Source: Camarhynchus parvulus (Eukaryota; Chordata; Aves; Passeriformes; Thraupidae). Taken from it: 64,000 nucleotides of DNA. The notes under the pieces are model-generated. The model was not told where the DNA came from, searched no databases, and saw only the letters and a program-made list of their open reading frames with translations. The DNA is taken from contig NC_044577.1 in assembly GCF_901933205.1 (NCBI RefSeq), forward strand, positions 9,125,321 to 9,189,320, written 5' to 3'. The position numbers and the translations under genes are program-made. Below, piece after piece: positions 38,055-51,261 of this stretch. Every line of letters starts with the position of its first letter. Position 1 is the first letter of the stretch.

Positions 38055-39419
38055 AGTTCTTTCTATCCTAACCAAGCTGAAACTACTGGCCAGAGGAAAA
38101 CAAGTTTTTAAAAAGGAAAAGCAACAGGAATGGTTGATGTAGAAGGCCTTTATTTCCATTTCATGCATGAAAAGCATGATAAATACTACAAGCACAATGT
38201 TTTGTAGCACACTCATTTATTGTCTTCATGGACTCTCATTCTGTTCCTTTGGTTGTATCTTTCAGAACACCTTGGGACTAATTACTATAAAAAAATATTA
38301 CAATATGTGAATTTCTTCTGTAATAGAGGATTTCTCTAAGTTTTCACACTGGCTGCAGCACAATAAATGCATTTTTAAAATGCCATGGAGAAATGAGGTC
38401 AGCTGTCAATATCTTATGAAGAGAGTGAATTATGTGAACAGGTCTTACTGCATTAATTAAGATAACACAGGGATATGATTGTAAGCTCTTTAGATACATG
38501 CTGCCTTCTATCAGCTTGTCATCTGAGAAACTGATTGGTAGATTATTCTAAACATAATGTCAAGGTTTTTAATCAAAACATTTTCCCTATTCAGAAGAAA
38601 ATCATATAATGGCATTAGCAAAAGTGTTTGAATTAGATCTGTAGATAGAAGGATGTTGTAGAGAAGGGTTGGGGAAAAGGTAATAACAGGCCTAGCAAGT
38701 GGAGGTATAGGACTGGCAAGGAACAATGGATTAAATGATAGCATAGAAGAAAAGCTATTCTCTTTAATCAGTAGTGGGTGACCCTGTGTAAAACCTCCTG
38801 TATCCAGTACAACCTAAAACTCAGAAACCACCTCATGTCTCTGAGACTTTCCCTGGGGAGAGAAAAAACATATTCTTGGCTGCCACAACAAGAGTTGTTC
38901 TGTCAGACTCAGCAGGCTGGTGGTGAGTGTGGCTCTGCAGAATGCCAGGGAGTTAGATGGTGCTTTGCCCATGAGAGCTGGAGGGAGAGGCTGGGGAAAC
39001 ATGGGGCAGAGTGCTGAATGGATGTGTCAGAGCCAGACTCACACAGGTGTGGGTGTTTATGAGTGTTTATGCAAAATGAAAGGGATTCCTAGAACTGCAA
39101 ACATGCTGGAAGCACTCCTGGCTGGCTCAGTGCTGGTTCCTGAAGAGTGGTGGGAAGGATTCCAGACTTTGAGACCTTTGGTCTGTCCCAGTCGAAGGTG
39201 ACTGACTTGTACCAGCTCCCTGCAGAGAGCAAAAGGCTGAAAGCCTGGGTTGTGTGTCCAGCAGCACATGGAGGCTATAAATGTCTTCTCTATCACTAGG
39301 AAGGAGTGTTCCTCTGCTTTGTCCAAATGCAATTGATATAAGAGTTCCCATGGGTTCTCTGTCACTGGACAGAACTGCAAACTTTCATTCCAGCATGTGT
39401 ATGCAGCCTGGCTTTTATT
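38055..39419. other. Gene-free unique sequence
   Basis: No gene or transposon is supported. Frames at 38778-39380 on both strands overlap heavily and have no recognisable domain. Confidence 0.6.
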
Positions 39420-39518
39420 ATTTTATTTTATTTTATTTTATTTTATTTTATTTTATTTTATTTTATTTTATTTTATTTTATTTTATTTTATTTTATTTTA
39501 TTTTATTTTATTTTATTT
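39420..39518. repeat. (ATTTT)n pentanucleotide microsatellite, about 20 units
   Basis: A perfect run of ATTTT covers 99 bases, with an imperfect TTTTATT start just upstream. The strand-specific frames through it (39281-39565, 39397-39585) encode Phe/Ile/Leu/Tyr strings and are repeat artefacts. It is followed by a short GTTGTT-rich patch to about 39535. Confidence 0.97.
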
Positions 39519-39946
39519 GTTGTGGTTGTTGTTGTCAGCAGCAGCATTCAGGACTGGCTCTATGATTTCTGACTTAGGATCCTAACTAAGTTTCCAAAAT
39601 TGGAAGTGTTCAAATCACATCTCCTCTAGCCCATGCACAGAGGGAAAGGAACGCAGTGTGTCCTGCCCACAGCACAATTTTAAACAGAAATCCTTTTCTC
39701 CATGTGCAGTATGGACTCCCAGAGCAGGTATTGAAAGCTCATGCTTGCTGGGGTTAGCCTGAACATTTGCACAGGAAGGAATAAATTGCCAAGTGGTTTG
39801 TGGAAAGCCCTCCAGAGCATAGTGAGATTGTTCTGCTGTCCTTGTGCTAAGACCTTTGTATTCCAGGCATAGGAATTGTAATTTCAGCTAACTGGAAACA
39901 CAAGACAGCAGCTCGTGGAATGTGAGTGGCTGTTTAGCAATGCAGT
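39519..39946. other. Gene-free unique sequence
   Basis: No gene or repeat is recognised beyond the short GTT-rich tail of the ATTTT array. Confidence 0.55.
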
Positions 39947-39996
39947 AATCACTTCAGGTCTCAGCAGTAATTACTGCTGAAATCACTTCAGGTCTC
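39947..39996. repeat. Perfect 20-bp palindrome between 16-bp direct repeats
   Basis: TCAGCAGTAATTACTGCTGA at 39961-39980 is its own exact reverse complement and has TAATTA, a homeodomain core, at its centre. It is flanked by identical direct repeats AATCACTTCAGGTCTC at 39947-39962 and 39981-39996 (period 34; the left repeat overlaps the palindrome by two bases). The arrangement suggests a short duplication with template switching. A two-fold symmetric site is also what a homodimeric factor would bind. Confidence 0.88.
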
Positions 39997-42900
39997 TCTT
40001 CCAGTATCTGCTCTCTCTTGTGGTACCAAATCCTGCCCAAGGAAAAGGCAGCAACACTCAAACTGCAGTTTGGGGGTGTCTGGTACTCCAGTCTTTCAGC
40101 TGTGGTCAGTGCTTGATAGGAGATAGAAACCCTGGGGGCTCAGAGAGACACTCATCTTGTCCCCAGGTGACTGTGGAACAGCATATTTCTAGGACAAGGT
40201 CAGGCTGGAGAGGAAACATTTCTGTCAGCTCTTTCCATGCCCCAAAGAAGCCACATATCCCCATTCTTGCACCCTGCAAGCAAGGAGAAAAGAGGCAAAT
40301 ACATATAAGATAATCAAACTGGTTCAGCTGCAGGATGAGAAAGAGATAGATAGGACACATTACCATTTCTATTCTAAAAAGTTTGAAGCATTTGCAAAGT
40401 TAGGCTATGGGGTGACACCTGGAAAAAGAAATCATGATCCCTTGTGTTTTTCCCATACCACTTAGGTGACTGGAAGTGGTCAGCACCACTGGGGTTGTCA
40501 TATTCCATATAGCAATAATTGAAAATTTCATTTAAATCTGAGGCTGGCTCAGCGTGTTTAATATGAGAAAGTGTGTTCTGTTGTCAGTTATAGTATTTTA
40601 GTGCTTTTTATATAAACAACTTAGTTTTAAAATAAACTTGCCCAGATACCAAAATGTCGTCTTCTTCTGTGCTATGTGAGGATGCAGTTCCTGTTCCAAA
40701 CTTCAGCTCCTGGCAGCAATGCTTTTACAGCCATCTGACATGGCACACATCTGCCCTTCTATAACATTTACCATAAAAAAATAATAAAAAAACCTCCAGG
40801 AAAGCTCTGGAGGAATCTATTACTGAATAATAAGGGTTTCTTAAGAGAGGGAGTGGAGGTATAATCAGAAGTGGAAACACTTGAAGCAAGATCTCTAGAA
40901 TATACTGTTTCCCACTGTAATCTCACTTAGGAAAGCATTTGGAGTGTGTGCTTGAATCTTAGTAACTACAAAAGCAGTAAACACATTTTCTAAGAAAGAA
41001 GGATTGGCTCATGTACTTAAAATGTGGTGAATATTTTGAAAAAACCATGTTCTATATTAGATCACTGATAGAAATTATGATAATATGACAACTCTGTTTT
41101 ACAGACTCTTTCTTTTCCTGTCAGTCTATGACTTTCATTATGCTATCTTTTTGTGTTTCACCTATTTCTTCAAATTGCATGGATTACCCCTAGGATGTAG
41201 GAGAATCTTATTAGGTATGGAGAAAAGCCTTGTCACAAAGAAAAATGTGCTGCTCTTTTAAAACATTAGTCTGGGAAAAGATGATATAGACTGATGGAAT
41301 TATTTTCTTTGCTCTCCATTGTTTTATTTATGCATACATCATTTTCATATATATTGTTTGTTGGCTCCTTAAGTTACAGTAATTGCTTTAAGACATTCCT
41401 TAAGATGGATGTAGTGTGAAATGTATATAAAATGGTTTTCCAAAGTGGATAGCAAAATGTCCAAATGTTGTTTCAAATAAGCAGTAAAATATCTAAAGCC
41501 ACACCATAAATGCTGCATCAAAAGTGAGCTTTCTTCAAACCTTTTGGCATAACACCATCACAACATCTTGCCAGAAAAAAAAAATGGAATAATTAAGCCT
41601 GATTTGAAGCATCATAGGAGACAGACCTGGGAACTGGGTAGAAATTGTCTGTCCAACCAATTTCCTGTAACTCCACAAGACAATTATGTGTGACAAAAAT
41701 GATTATTCCCTGGACCAGGTGTATTTGGTAGTATATGGGGAGGTCTGAAGGCTACCTGCCATAAAATTGCTGCTTTTGGCCAGTTTCTATTACAGTAAAT
41801 ACTCCCAAATCTGGAATATCTAGAAGATTGCAGTGCTTTCCAATTCCCCCAATGACTCCTGGTGTTGTTTAGCACACTAGCCTTGCTAAAAGATGTTTGC
41901 TTGGTTTTAACGAGGAGATTCTGCAGGAACTTTGCTGTGAAAGCTACTGGTTGTTTTATTTTCTTCTGATTTGTTCTTTCTCCTCTAGATAAGAAACAAA
42001 CAGCATTTTTGTGTGTCTTCAAATAAGCTGATGGGGCAGAGTGGGCATTTTAGAGCCACACAAGCATCCTAGAGAGTTGTAAACAAGAACATGTGTGACA
42101 ACCGTATGTTAGCATGACATCTTTATTTTCACATGATCTGCTTTCCCTTCCTGTGTGAGGTGCGATCTTCACTGTATTTGCTTCTTTGCTTTGTTCTGAA
42201 TGTCACCATGTACCATGAGCACTCCTTGGGTGTCACTCTGCAGGGCTCATGCAATTAAACTGTAATTGAGCAGCTGCAAATCCATGGGAGGCTGTAGGGA
42301 TACTCTCTGAAAATGTGTCAGAACAAACCAATGGATAATGTTTCCCTTCATTGGAAATTGCTTTGTATTGATTTGAGCAATAATCCATGCCATGACACCA
42401 AGGACATTGGAGCTGATGCCAGTCATTAACAAGCTCCAGATTCCTGGTAGGATTATTTTATACACCATGTGAGACTACACAGAAGTAACACTAGATCACT
42501 TTTTGTTAACATTTCCTATGAAAATCAGACCGTTGTTCTTCTTTGGCTGGGCTTTTTTTTAAGAAGGATGACTAGTTTTGTAAAAAAATATTATTTTCCC
42601 CACATCTAAAACTACTTTCAGTGTAAAGTTTTCAATTATCAATACACTTGAATGGTGTTACACTGGATTTGCATGGATTTAAATGAAATCAGAAACCTTC
42701 CAAAACAGCAACTCATCAACTTTGCCCTCAGAGCTTGCTTTAAATGTGTTGACAGTGGCCTATAGGAAGGTAAAGAATCATGGTTAAATTAATGATGTTG
42801 TGATACCTTTTCATTTCTCCTTCATTACTTTTATTAATCTGAAAACATTTTGTGGGTATTTTGTGAGTTTATTTCTACTAATGTGAAGCAAACTACTCTT

Positions 42901-43921
42901 AATCCGAATTTATAGAAATAAGTACAGTCATTTCAACAAATAAACAGCAAATAAATTTGTACTGTTAGCAGCAAATCCAACTTTGTGAAACAAAATGTTG
43001 CTCCAGGACAATTCCAGGTGACCATAATCAGTGGCAAATTTGTTTTGGTGTTTCAGAAACCAACATCTCAGTCATTCAAGTATTTGTGAAGTACAGCTCA
43101 ATACAGAAACTCAACATAGAGATTAAAAGTACAGTCCTTGCATTAATTTTTTTTGGTCTGAGAATAGTTTACTCATTGCTGAATGTTTTCATTTCTAAAT
43201 TTAGCAAGTTAGATAAAAAACCAAAAATAATAATACAGTATAAATGGAGAATTTTTATACAGGGAAAATTGTATTTGCATGTAATTAAAAACCACACCTG
43301 ACCAAAAATCTGGATGGTTTAGGATGAATTGAGTAAAATCAACCAGCAATGGAAACATCTTATGAATTTCCCTGGTGGGGGAGGAAGTAGTTTTACTTTG
43401 ATAAAATGAAGGCAATCTGAATTTCAGGCTCCACTTCTTCCAGCTACCCCAGGCTTTCATTGCAGGGCCTATCAGTTGAAGGGAATGGTGTTTGCCTAGG
43501 ACCAGATATTTTCTCTGCAAGTGTGTCTGCAGAGATGGAGAAGCAATCTGAGGCTCTCCTTCCATGGCTGAGTCAATTAAGCATGAGAGCAAACTATTAC
43601 CAGGAAGAATTGCTAAGGCTTGCTACTTCATTACTGCAGGCACCTACAGCAATGGTACTGCAGGGCAGGACACCTGGAATACACTGATCCCTGCAATACA
43701 GAGCCACTCTCACAGGAAAATAGCTCCAGTGAACAAGGACAAGTGGAAGGAAGGGCTTGATAATCCTGACCTACCAATCTCAGAAAGAATCAATCTAATT
43801 TTGCACTCCAGCGTGCAAAATTGGCACAAACATCAGCTCACGTCTTTAAAAAGTCTTCATAACACGCAAGTCCCAATTAGTCCTCACTGAGGAAAAGGCA
43901 AAGCTAAAATATATTTGCCTG

Positions 43922-43922
<1 letters not shown>
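39997..43922. other. Gene-free unique sequence
   Basis: No gene, transposon or RNA gene is supported. The longest frames (41684-42022 and 43209-43592 on -, 43564-43890 on +) are 108-127 codons with no recognisable domain. The last two overlap on opposite strands. Confidence 0.6.

Positions 43923-44012
<90 letters not shown>
43923..44012. repeat. Perfect (ATT)30 trinucleotide microsatellite
   Basis: Ninety bases of ATT without a single interruption. Perfect arrays this long are usually young and highly variable in length. No gene adjoins it, so no expansion phenotype is implied. Confidence 0.98.
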
Positions 44013-44513
44013 TACAGAACTTATGCTAGCCAGCATATATTTCCTGTAAATTGTGCAGATTTTCTACATGTACTCACTGAGGAAGGATTTTCCCCAAGGA
44101 ATTATATAAAATTGTATTGTCTGAAAACAGATGTAGTTATCTCTTACAATACTGAGTAGTTCCAAATGAGCAAGCAACACAGATTAGGGGACTTTTCAGC
44201 CCCTTAGCACAGGCTCAGGAAAGGAACACATCTCTGAAGTCATAGATCACAGCAGCACAGAATTTCACTTCCTAAAAACCTGAAGCAAGTGAATAACCAG
44301 TGTTATTCAAACCTTACTAACAACAATGTTGAAAACACTTTGCCAAGAATCTGCTTCAAAACATTTCCAGCATATTTCTGTCTAGAATAGCTTCCTCTGT
44401 CCCATTTATCTGTTTAACACCCTCTGCTCATTTCTTTCCCATCAGATCCTGAGAAGCCTGTACCATTCCTGTGGTATCAGGATCTGGACATCAGCTTCCA
44501 TGCAGCTTAAAGA
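44013..44513. other. Gene-free unique sequence
   Basis: No feature is recognised. Confidence 0.55.
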
Positions 44514-44594
44514 TTTAATAATAATAGTATGTAATATGATATAATATTATTATAGTATTGTAATATTATGCATTTTTTAATAATAATAGTATGT
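44514..44594. repeat. 19-bp direct repeats flanking AT-rich DNA
   Basis: TTTAATAATAATAGTATGT occurs exactly at 44514-44532 and 44576-44594, 62 bases apart. The spacer is almost pure A/T with many ATA and TAT words. Probably a slippage or short-patch duplication product. Confidence 0.8.
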
Positions 44595-46862
44595 CCTTTT
44601 CTGCAGGCCTACCTTCTCCTACCTTGTTGCCTAGTTAGCAAAATATTATCTGTTATCAGCCCATCTTCTTGTTTTAATTAAGCTTGCAGGGAGGTTTTAT
44701 TCCTCTGCCTGTGATGATCTTTGGTGCCCTAAATTTAATTTCTTTTCATAATCCCTACAGTAGCAAGTAGCACAGAGGAGTTTTAACTAATAAAAAAGGG
44801 TTGGAACCTTGGAAGCAACAAGAGCTTGGCAGAAACACACATGGAATAACATATAAATTATAGTATTTAAAAACAATCGAGAAGGCACTATAAACCTTTA
44901 TAAGACTGTGAGCAGGGCTGAAGCTTGCTGGCTTTCAGAAGAGGGATGAGGGGTGGAAAGGCAGAAATAAAAGCCACGTGGTTGCTTCTGTCTGTTCTCT
45001 TTCTTCCTTCTCAGCAATCCAAGCCATCAGGTGTTGCAGACCCCACTGCAGGCAGCCCCTCCTGCAGGGACAGGCAGAGGCAAGCAGGACGCTGCTTTTT
45101 CTTTTATTTTATTATTCTTCTTTTATTCAGGCTCAAAATTCTGAGTGCTGGAGCCTTGAATTAACCCGTAGAACCAAGTGGTCAGGGAAGAGATCCATCC
45201 CAGTTTGTGATTTCAAGCTTGATTCTTTCATTTGCAAGGCAGGATGGAATATCACTTCAAAATATGCAAGGCTGTTGCTTTGGAATCATGTCTTCACATC
45301 TGCATTTGGATGGGAAACTTAGTAAATAAATCTGAAGGCAGAACTGAAAAAGGGAGTCCCTAATTCAAGCACTCATAGCTTTGCTGCTGTACTTCAGCAG
45401 TGCAAAACACTTAGAAAATATGGCTTATAAATGTGGCTTATTGCACTTAGAAACATGGCTTATACAGTGTGAATTTTGTCCTGGTGTTCAGCATCACAAC
45501 ACTGAATTTTGCTTAAATATTTCACTTACTGTTGTATCCCTCTTCTTTTACCTGCAGGCATTCATTGAACCAAGGTAGTGCCACATTTTTACCGTTGACC
45601 TTTAGAAGATGAATGAACTTTAAAAGCAGCTTTTTATTTTCTCACTGGAACTAACTAGGCTACATCCTGAAATTTTAGACCACTTAAAATTGTCTCACAG
45701 ATAAATCTTTTATTTATTACTTATATATTAGTTATTTATATTTTGTAGTACAACTGTAGGAGTATGGCTTTAGGAAAAAACTGCATTCCTATCATAAAAT
45801 TATTTCTCAAGCTCAGAAAAAGACTCAAAGCAGGAGAAATCTTTAGTGTTTATCAGGTACCACATCCAAATTTAAAAGGAAACATTGGTTTCTCTAGAAG
45901 GGAGGTGCACGACTGCCTTTGAGAGAAAGATCATCCTACACTCACAGCAAGGTGTTCTTTTTTTTGGTAATTGACAGTGAAAACAAATGCTGGAGTACCT
46001 GGTGGCATGAAATAAGGGGGCTGACATTGGGAGGGGGGAGCAGTGCTTGTTTTCTGGGGCTACAAACGCTCCTAGGAGGTGCAAACCTCATCTAACAGTG
46101 GGAATAGTTGCTACATTAACAAGATTTACTGACAGACTCCATCTGTGCCTTCGCACCAAACAAGGTCACTCAGTCAGATCCTAAGAAGCCTAACGAGCAA
46201 GGCTGCCAAGTCTCTGGGGTGATAATGGAGGTTTGCTCTGACTTACGCCTCAGGCACTTGCAATATTTTTAGTACTGCAAAATAAAATAGGGTAGAGGAA
46301 AAAAGGTCATAATTTTTATCAAACCAGTCCACCTTGAGAAATATCAGTGTGTGTGCCTGTGCATGAACATACCTTGGTATTTTTTCTTTCTTTTCCTGGT
46401 GATTTACTTTACTCTTGAGGCACTCCAGTGCCTTCATCTTGGCCATTCATCACACATCTGCACCTTGGTTATGGAAGCATCACTGTGGTGGTACCATGGC
46501 CCTTCCTTACAAAAGGCTGTATCACCAGTATGTGTGGTGGCTCCAGAGCTCAGGGAGAGGCCTTAGTCATGGATTTTTGATGTTCATCTGTTTTCTGCCT
46601 GGAGTTTCTGTGATACAGTCTGGTCAACTTACAGGAAATATTGTGGTAAGGGACAAAAATAAATTTAGAGCACTGCACAGCCCCCCAGAAAACCTCTGCT
46701 AAGAACTATTAGTTTTCACAGCTGATTTTTTCCTGTAGACAAGCTGATAGTTAAACCAAAACAACTGAACCCCAAGTACCCCAAACCCCTTGTTTGATCT
46801 AGGATCTATTCATGTTTATCTGCTTTTGATAGGAATACCTGGTCCAGAGTATGTTTCTCTGG
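44595..46862. other. Gene-free unique sequence with a 36-bp near-duplication
   Basis: A 36-bp period appears at 45408-45470: CACTTAGAAA...TGGCTTATA starts at 45408 and again at 45444, with a small deletion in the second copy. Frames at 44925-45322 (79 and 114 codons, overlapping on the same strand) have no recognisable domain. No transposon is seen. Confidence 0.6.
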
Positions 46863-46944
46863 TCTAGTGTATGTTTATAATTAATCTCTACATTCTACTG
46901 TATCTTTATACATCTATACATTCTAGTGTATGTTTATAATTAAT
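46863..46944. repeat. Direct repeat, period 59
   Basis: The 23-base segment at 46863-46885 (TCTAGTGTATGTTTATAATT then AAT) is repeated exactly at 46922-46944. A looser third relative (GTCCAGAGTATGTTTCTC) lies just upstream at 46842-46859, so the local sequence appears to have been duplicated more than once. Confidence 0.82.
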
Positions 46945-49900
46945 ACTTAATAATTCAATTTTGCACTGCCTGCAAAAAACTAGCCCCTTATTTGACTTCT
47001 CAGTGAGTAAAAGAATTTTTGTCTAACTCTGTGAGATGGGACGAAGGAGACCAAAACCAACATGGCAAAACAATGGAATTAAAGAAATTTAGAGGGGCTG
47101 TCAGTGAAGTTTCCCAGTGCCATCCTTTAGTGCAGGATGGAATGTTTCTGGAATGAAATAGGGCTTCTTGAGGTGAGGGTTGTGTTGCAATGTATGGCTA
47201 TCAGAGTCTTAGCATGGAGAAGATGTGGAGCAGATCTGGTGGATATGGCCCTACCCTGCAGAATCTATTCTGTGTCACCTTGTGACAGGATTCTGTTCTG
47301 CCCCAGAGTTAGTGTAAACTAACTCAGGTCCTGATATCTCACACACAGAACTCTTCTTCACAGGATGAGGAGTCACATTTTCTCTTGTGCACCTTCACAC
47401 AATGTATACCACAGGACATTACCAAATTGCACACCTGGTGATCAGAATAGAGATTAATTTAAAAGTTCTAGGGGATAAGCTTCCAGGAAAATGCATGAGG
47501 ACAAGTGAATATTTCAATATTCTGGAGGAAAATGTCTCTACAATTGTCAAGGGACTCTGCACAGTGACACTGGCACTCAGCTGCCTGGTAACATACAATT
47601 GTAAGAGATGTCTTTTTGCAGTGATATAACATCACTGATTGTGGTAGAAGATCTACAAGTGGAAAAGACATGACAATTTTAATTCTGAGTTGAAGAATAC
47701 ACAAAGATTATGAATTACATTTTTATTTATTGCTTAACTTATAAAGATGCTGTAGTTCAGGCTCTGCAAATATCCATTCAGCAGCAGTGAGTGCAGACTG
47801 GAAATCCAGAACCTGGTGTTCAGCCCAAGGCTTTTTGGGATCTCTGTCCAAACTTCCAGTGCAGGATGTCCTGGATTGCCCACAGCTTTCAAATGGCAGC
47901 TGAAGTTTGCTGTAAACAGTGCCAAGGCTTTCTTAGCAATAGTCATACTTCTAAATTCCTAGTTACAAGTGGTGGGTAGTTAGTTGAGCAATATGAGCTA
48001 TATGGAAGTAGGAATTGGTGTTTTTCCCCTTATTCTCTGTTGGTTCCTTTCATCAGACAAACTTACAAAACGACAGCTCTGCCCATATATTCAAAACCAT
48101 ATCTAATAATATAAAGACTTACCTAATAATCCTAAAAAGTCCTTTCTATTGCCTGAGAGACATAATGAAATGTTCTGAGAGGTGGGGGTGGAGCACTGTG
48201 AAATCTCCAGACAGACAGCAAGGATGTTATCAGTGCCCATGCTGTGCACAGAGCAGCACTTCACACTGCACGCACGCCTAAGGGGAAATGAAGGGTTAAT
48301 GTGCAGTCTCTCAACTCCTCTCCCTAAGGAGCAGGTACTTGTTCCCTGAAATCCCTGTCCCTCCATTCCCCAGTTAACTCTGGCACACCCCAGGGTATTT
48401 CATAGCTGAAGCTCCAAGCAGGCTCTGTCCTGGCTGTGCCCAGACCATGAGGGGCACTGACAGCTTCACCCTCAGGCACCAGAATTGCCAAGAACCTGGA
48501 GGTTATTTTCTTTCCCATCCCATCCCATTTCTGCTAGTAATTATTTTTATTTATGTTCCCTTCTGCCCTTCCCCCAGCCATGCTTGCCTCCATGCTGTGT
48601 GTATCAGTGCTCTTCCCCACCTCTCATCTCCCCCTGCCCTCACACCTCACCTAGGTCAGCCCTAAGCCCGAGTTTTAGGTCAGCCCTAAGCCCTGGCTTA
48701 TCTCTTGCTCCGCTGCAAACAAGGCAAAAACCATGTGAGAGATGAATTTGTAAAGAATTCTCAAAGCCTGACAGAAAGCTCACACAGTCTTGTACATCTG
48801 TGTACAAACACTGAGTTAAGGTGTGCTGACTTAGGAAGGCCATATTTTATAAATTAAAATGCTTATAAACATTTTTCAGCCTGTTAGCTTTCACCATACA
48901 ATGCCATATTACTTCTAACATCAATCACCTATAACTTTTCCCCAGGTAATCCTACTACAATCCATCTTTCACAGTTCTAATTCTCTAAAATATCTACTCT
49001 TTTTACAAGGCCGTATTTTGAAACTTATTAAAACTTATTTCTTGTCGAATCTCTCTCTCAACAATGTCATCTCTATTCTAGAGCCTTCCTAAATCAACAC
49101 ACCTTATCTCAGTGTTTACATACAGATGTACAAGACTATTTGAATTTTCATCAGGTTTTGAGAATTCTTTATAAATCCATTTTCCACAGAACTGCACCTT
49201 GAGTGTGGGATTCCAGGCACTTCTCATAGCTGTCTCACCAAAACTGGCTGTCTGGCTTAAAAACACCTGGTTATTGGTTCATACTGGAAAATGGGTGATA
49301 TTTTGAAAAACTGTTAGCTCTGGCTTTCTCTAAAACATAGTTTGTGTTGAATTTTCCTTTATTTTGCAGTTTTCTTTAGCTTTCATAGTTTTGCATGGCA
49401 AAAAAAAAAAAAAAAAGGGAATTAACTCAGATGGCTGCTCTGACCCTGGATGGGAAAGCAAGTCATTTTTCTATACAATGTATTTCATTAAGCTCCTCTC
49501 CTGACCCATATTGTTCAGTTATTCATTAAAGCTAAAGGATTGTGTATGCTTTTTCTTTGTTGTTGTTTGGGTGTTTTTTTAAGAAAAAACCCAAATATTT
49601 GATACATTATAATAAAAATTAAATTCTGTTTAATTTATCATTATAAGCATGTCTTAAACGGAAAGGAAAATTAGTGCCTGAAAAAAGAGTTCAAAATACG
49701 TTTTGCTATAGAACCTCTTTACAACAGCAGTGTTGACTTGTAAGAAATTATATGTGTAATCAACAACAAACCTTTTGTGTACATCTTACAATGCAAAAAA
49801 CCCAAAACACAGAGATCCCCAGATGGAGCTGTTAGGAAGCATGGATGCAGATGTCGTGTTGAACAGCCTTGCACAAATAAAAGGAAGTAGGGGTTACAAG

Positions 49901-50878
49901 AAGCTTTAAGTACTCACTGTGAATAAATTGCATCTAGAAAGACTTGCCACTGGCTAACACAAACCCACATGACATAGCTATAAAGAGAGATCAACCTTTC
50001 CTTTGGGGTCTTTCCATGTCTCTCTTTTAACCTTTCAGTTAAAGATGTTGTAAGCTTTAAATGCAACATTAATATGTGACAGAAATAGGATGAAACATTT
50101 CAGAGCTCTTGCAGAGGCAGTAATTTGTTGGCCGTTCCCTCTCAGGTTTTCATGGTCTGGTGCCCAGGTGTCCTGTCCTGAGACCTCCCTGCCGTGCCCA
50201 CTGGGCAGTGCTGAGCTTTATCACAGCCTGAATCACTTGTAATTCTTGATGAGTTTCAGCCAGGCATGCCCAGGGAACTCTGGAAAAGGATGTGGAAGAG
50301 TCAGGGAAAGGCAAAAACAGGGAACACTTCTGTACAATAACATTATTCATAGGATGATTATTTCATTTCAAGGGAGTTGTTCTGATTCAGCCCTGCTAAG
50401 GCCTGAACAGAGGGCGCTTAATGTTCAATTAGTTACAATTTACCTTTTCTAGCAATTAGTGTACACCTCACCCAGTGATTGAGACCATCTCAGGGTCTGA
50501 GACTGGATTCCCATGAAAGATACTGGAGCATTCACCCCCAGCACCACCCCCAGCACCTGTTTGCTTGTTGCATCTTGGTCTGGAAAACCACCTTCATGAA
50601 GAAATGCTCTTCTCTTTGCCAGCTGGGCTGCAGAGGGTTTAACCAACCAGTAATAGGACCCCCCATAAATCTGCTGATTTTTTACTCATTTATGGTCCTG
50701 CCTCCCACCACAAACAGAACACATATGGAAACCTCTACTGAGAGTACTCCACTTGTGTCACTCAAAAAGGCACTGACAATTTGAGTGCCTCAAACAATGT
50801 CCCATTCTGCGTTTCCACACAGTGAAAAGCTAATAATTATAGCAGTGACTCTTTCTGTGGCTGGATAGTATGTACAGG
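46945..50878. other. Gene-free stretch, locally C-rich at 48.4-48.7 kb
   Basis: No gene is supported. The C-rich patch at about 48410-48680 carries overlapping frames on both strands (48447-48745 on +, 48324-48518 on -) with no recognisable domain. It also holds a 24-bp period duplication of TAGGTCAGCCCTAAGCCC (48652 and 48676). It lacks the CG density of a CpG island. A 17-base A-run lies at 49400-49416. Confidence 0.6.
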
Positions 50879-50930
50879 GTATGATCCATTTCTCCAGTAT
50901 GATCCATTTCTCTTAAAGAAAAAAAAAAAA
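50879..50930. repeat. 16-bp direct repeat followed by A-tract
   Basis: GTATGATCCATTTCTC is repeated exactly at 50879-50894 and 50897-50912. A run of about 12 A follows. No family is recognised. Confidence 0.75.
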
Positions 50931-51261
50931 GGCACTTTTATATGGCAGCATCTGCAGTGAAACTGATTTTTTACAAGTACTTCAGGGATTCCAGATGTCA
51001 CTTGACAAGTTGAACAAAAGTGCTAGCTCTTCCATCAGTCTTTGTAACAAGTAATCATCTAACACTTGCAAGATTACTCAAATGGCTTTAAGATTATTTT
51101 TGCAGCCAATTTCAGTCCATGGAATTGTGGAAATAGTCCCCCAGGCATGTGAGAACTTTTGTGGTTATCTATCTGCAGGAATATATAAGGAAATTACAGC
51201 CCATCTATAAGTAGTATTGATTAGAAATATCACTGTAGGAAAAAAAAACCACCATCAAATA
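50931..51261. other. Gene-free unique sequence
   Basis: No feature is recognised apart from an A-run at about 51240-51248. Confidence 0.5.

Noticed and set aside
37836..38216. Minus-strand frame of 126 codons with a Lys-Gly-Arg repeat
   Set aside because: Produced entirely by the 9-bp homopyrimidine repeat, whose unit is divisible by three and contains no stop.
39281..39585. Two plus-strand frames rich in Phe, Ile, Leu and Tyr that look like membrane segments
   Set aside because: They are translations of the ATTTT array.
48410..48680. CpG island or promoter in the C-rich patch
   Set aside because: C-rich but with very few CG dinucleotides; fails the usual CpG island criteria by inspection.
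49400..49416. A17 tract as the tail of a processed pseudogene
   Set aside because: No spliced-gene-like sequence upstream and no flanking duplication seen; processed pseudogenes are rare in birds.
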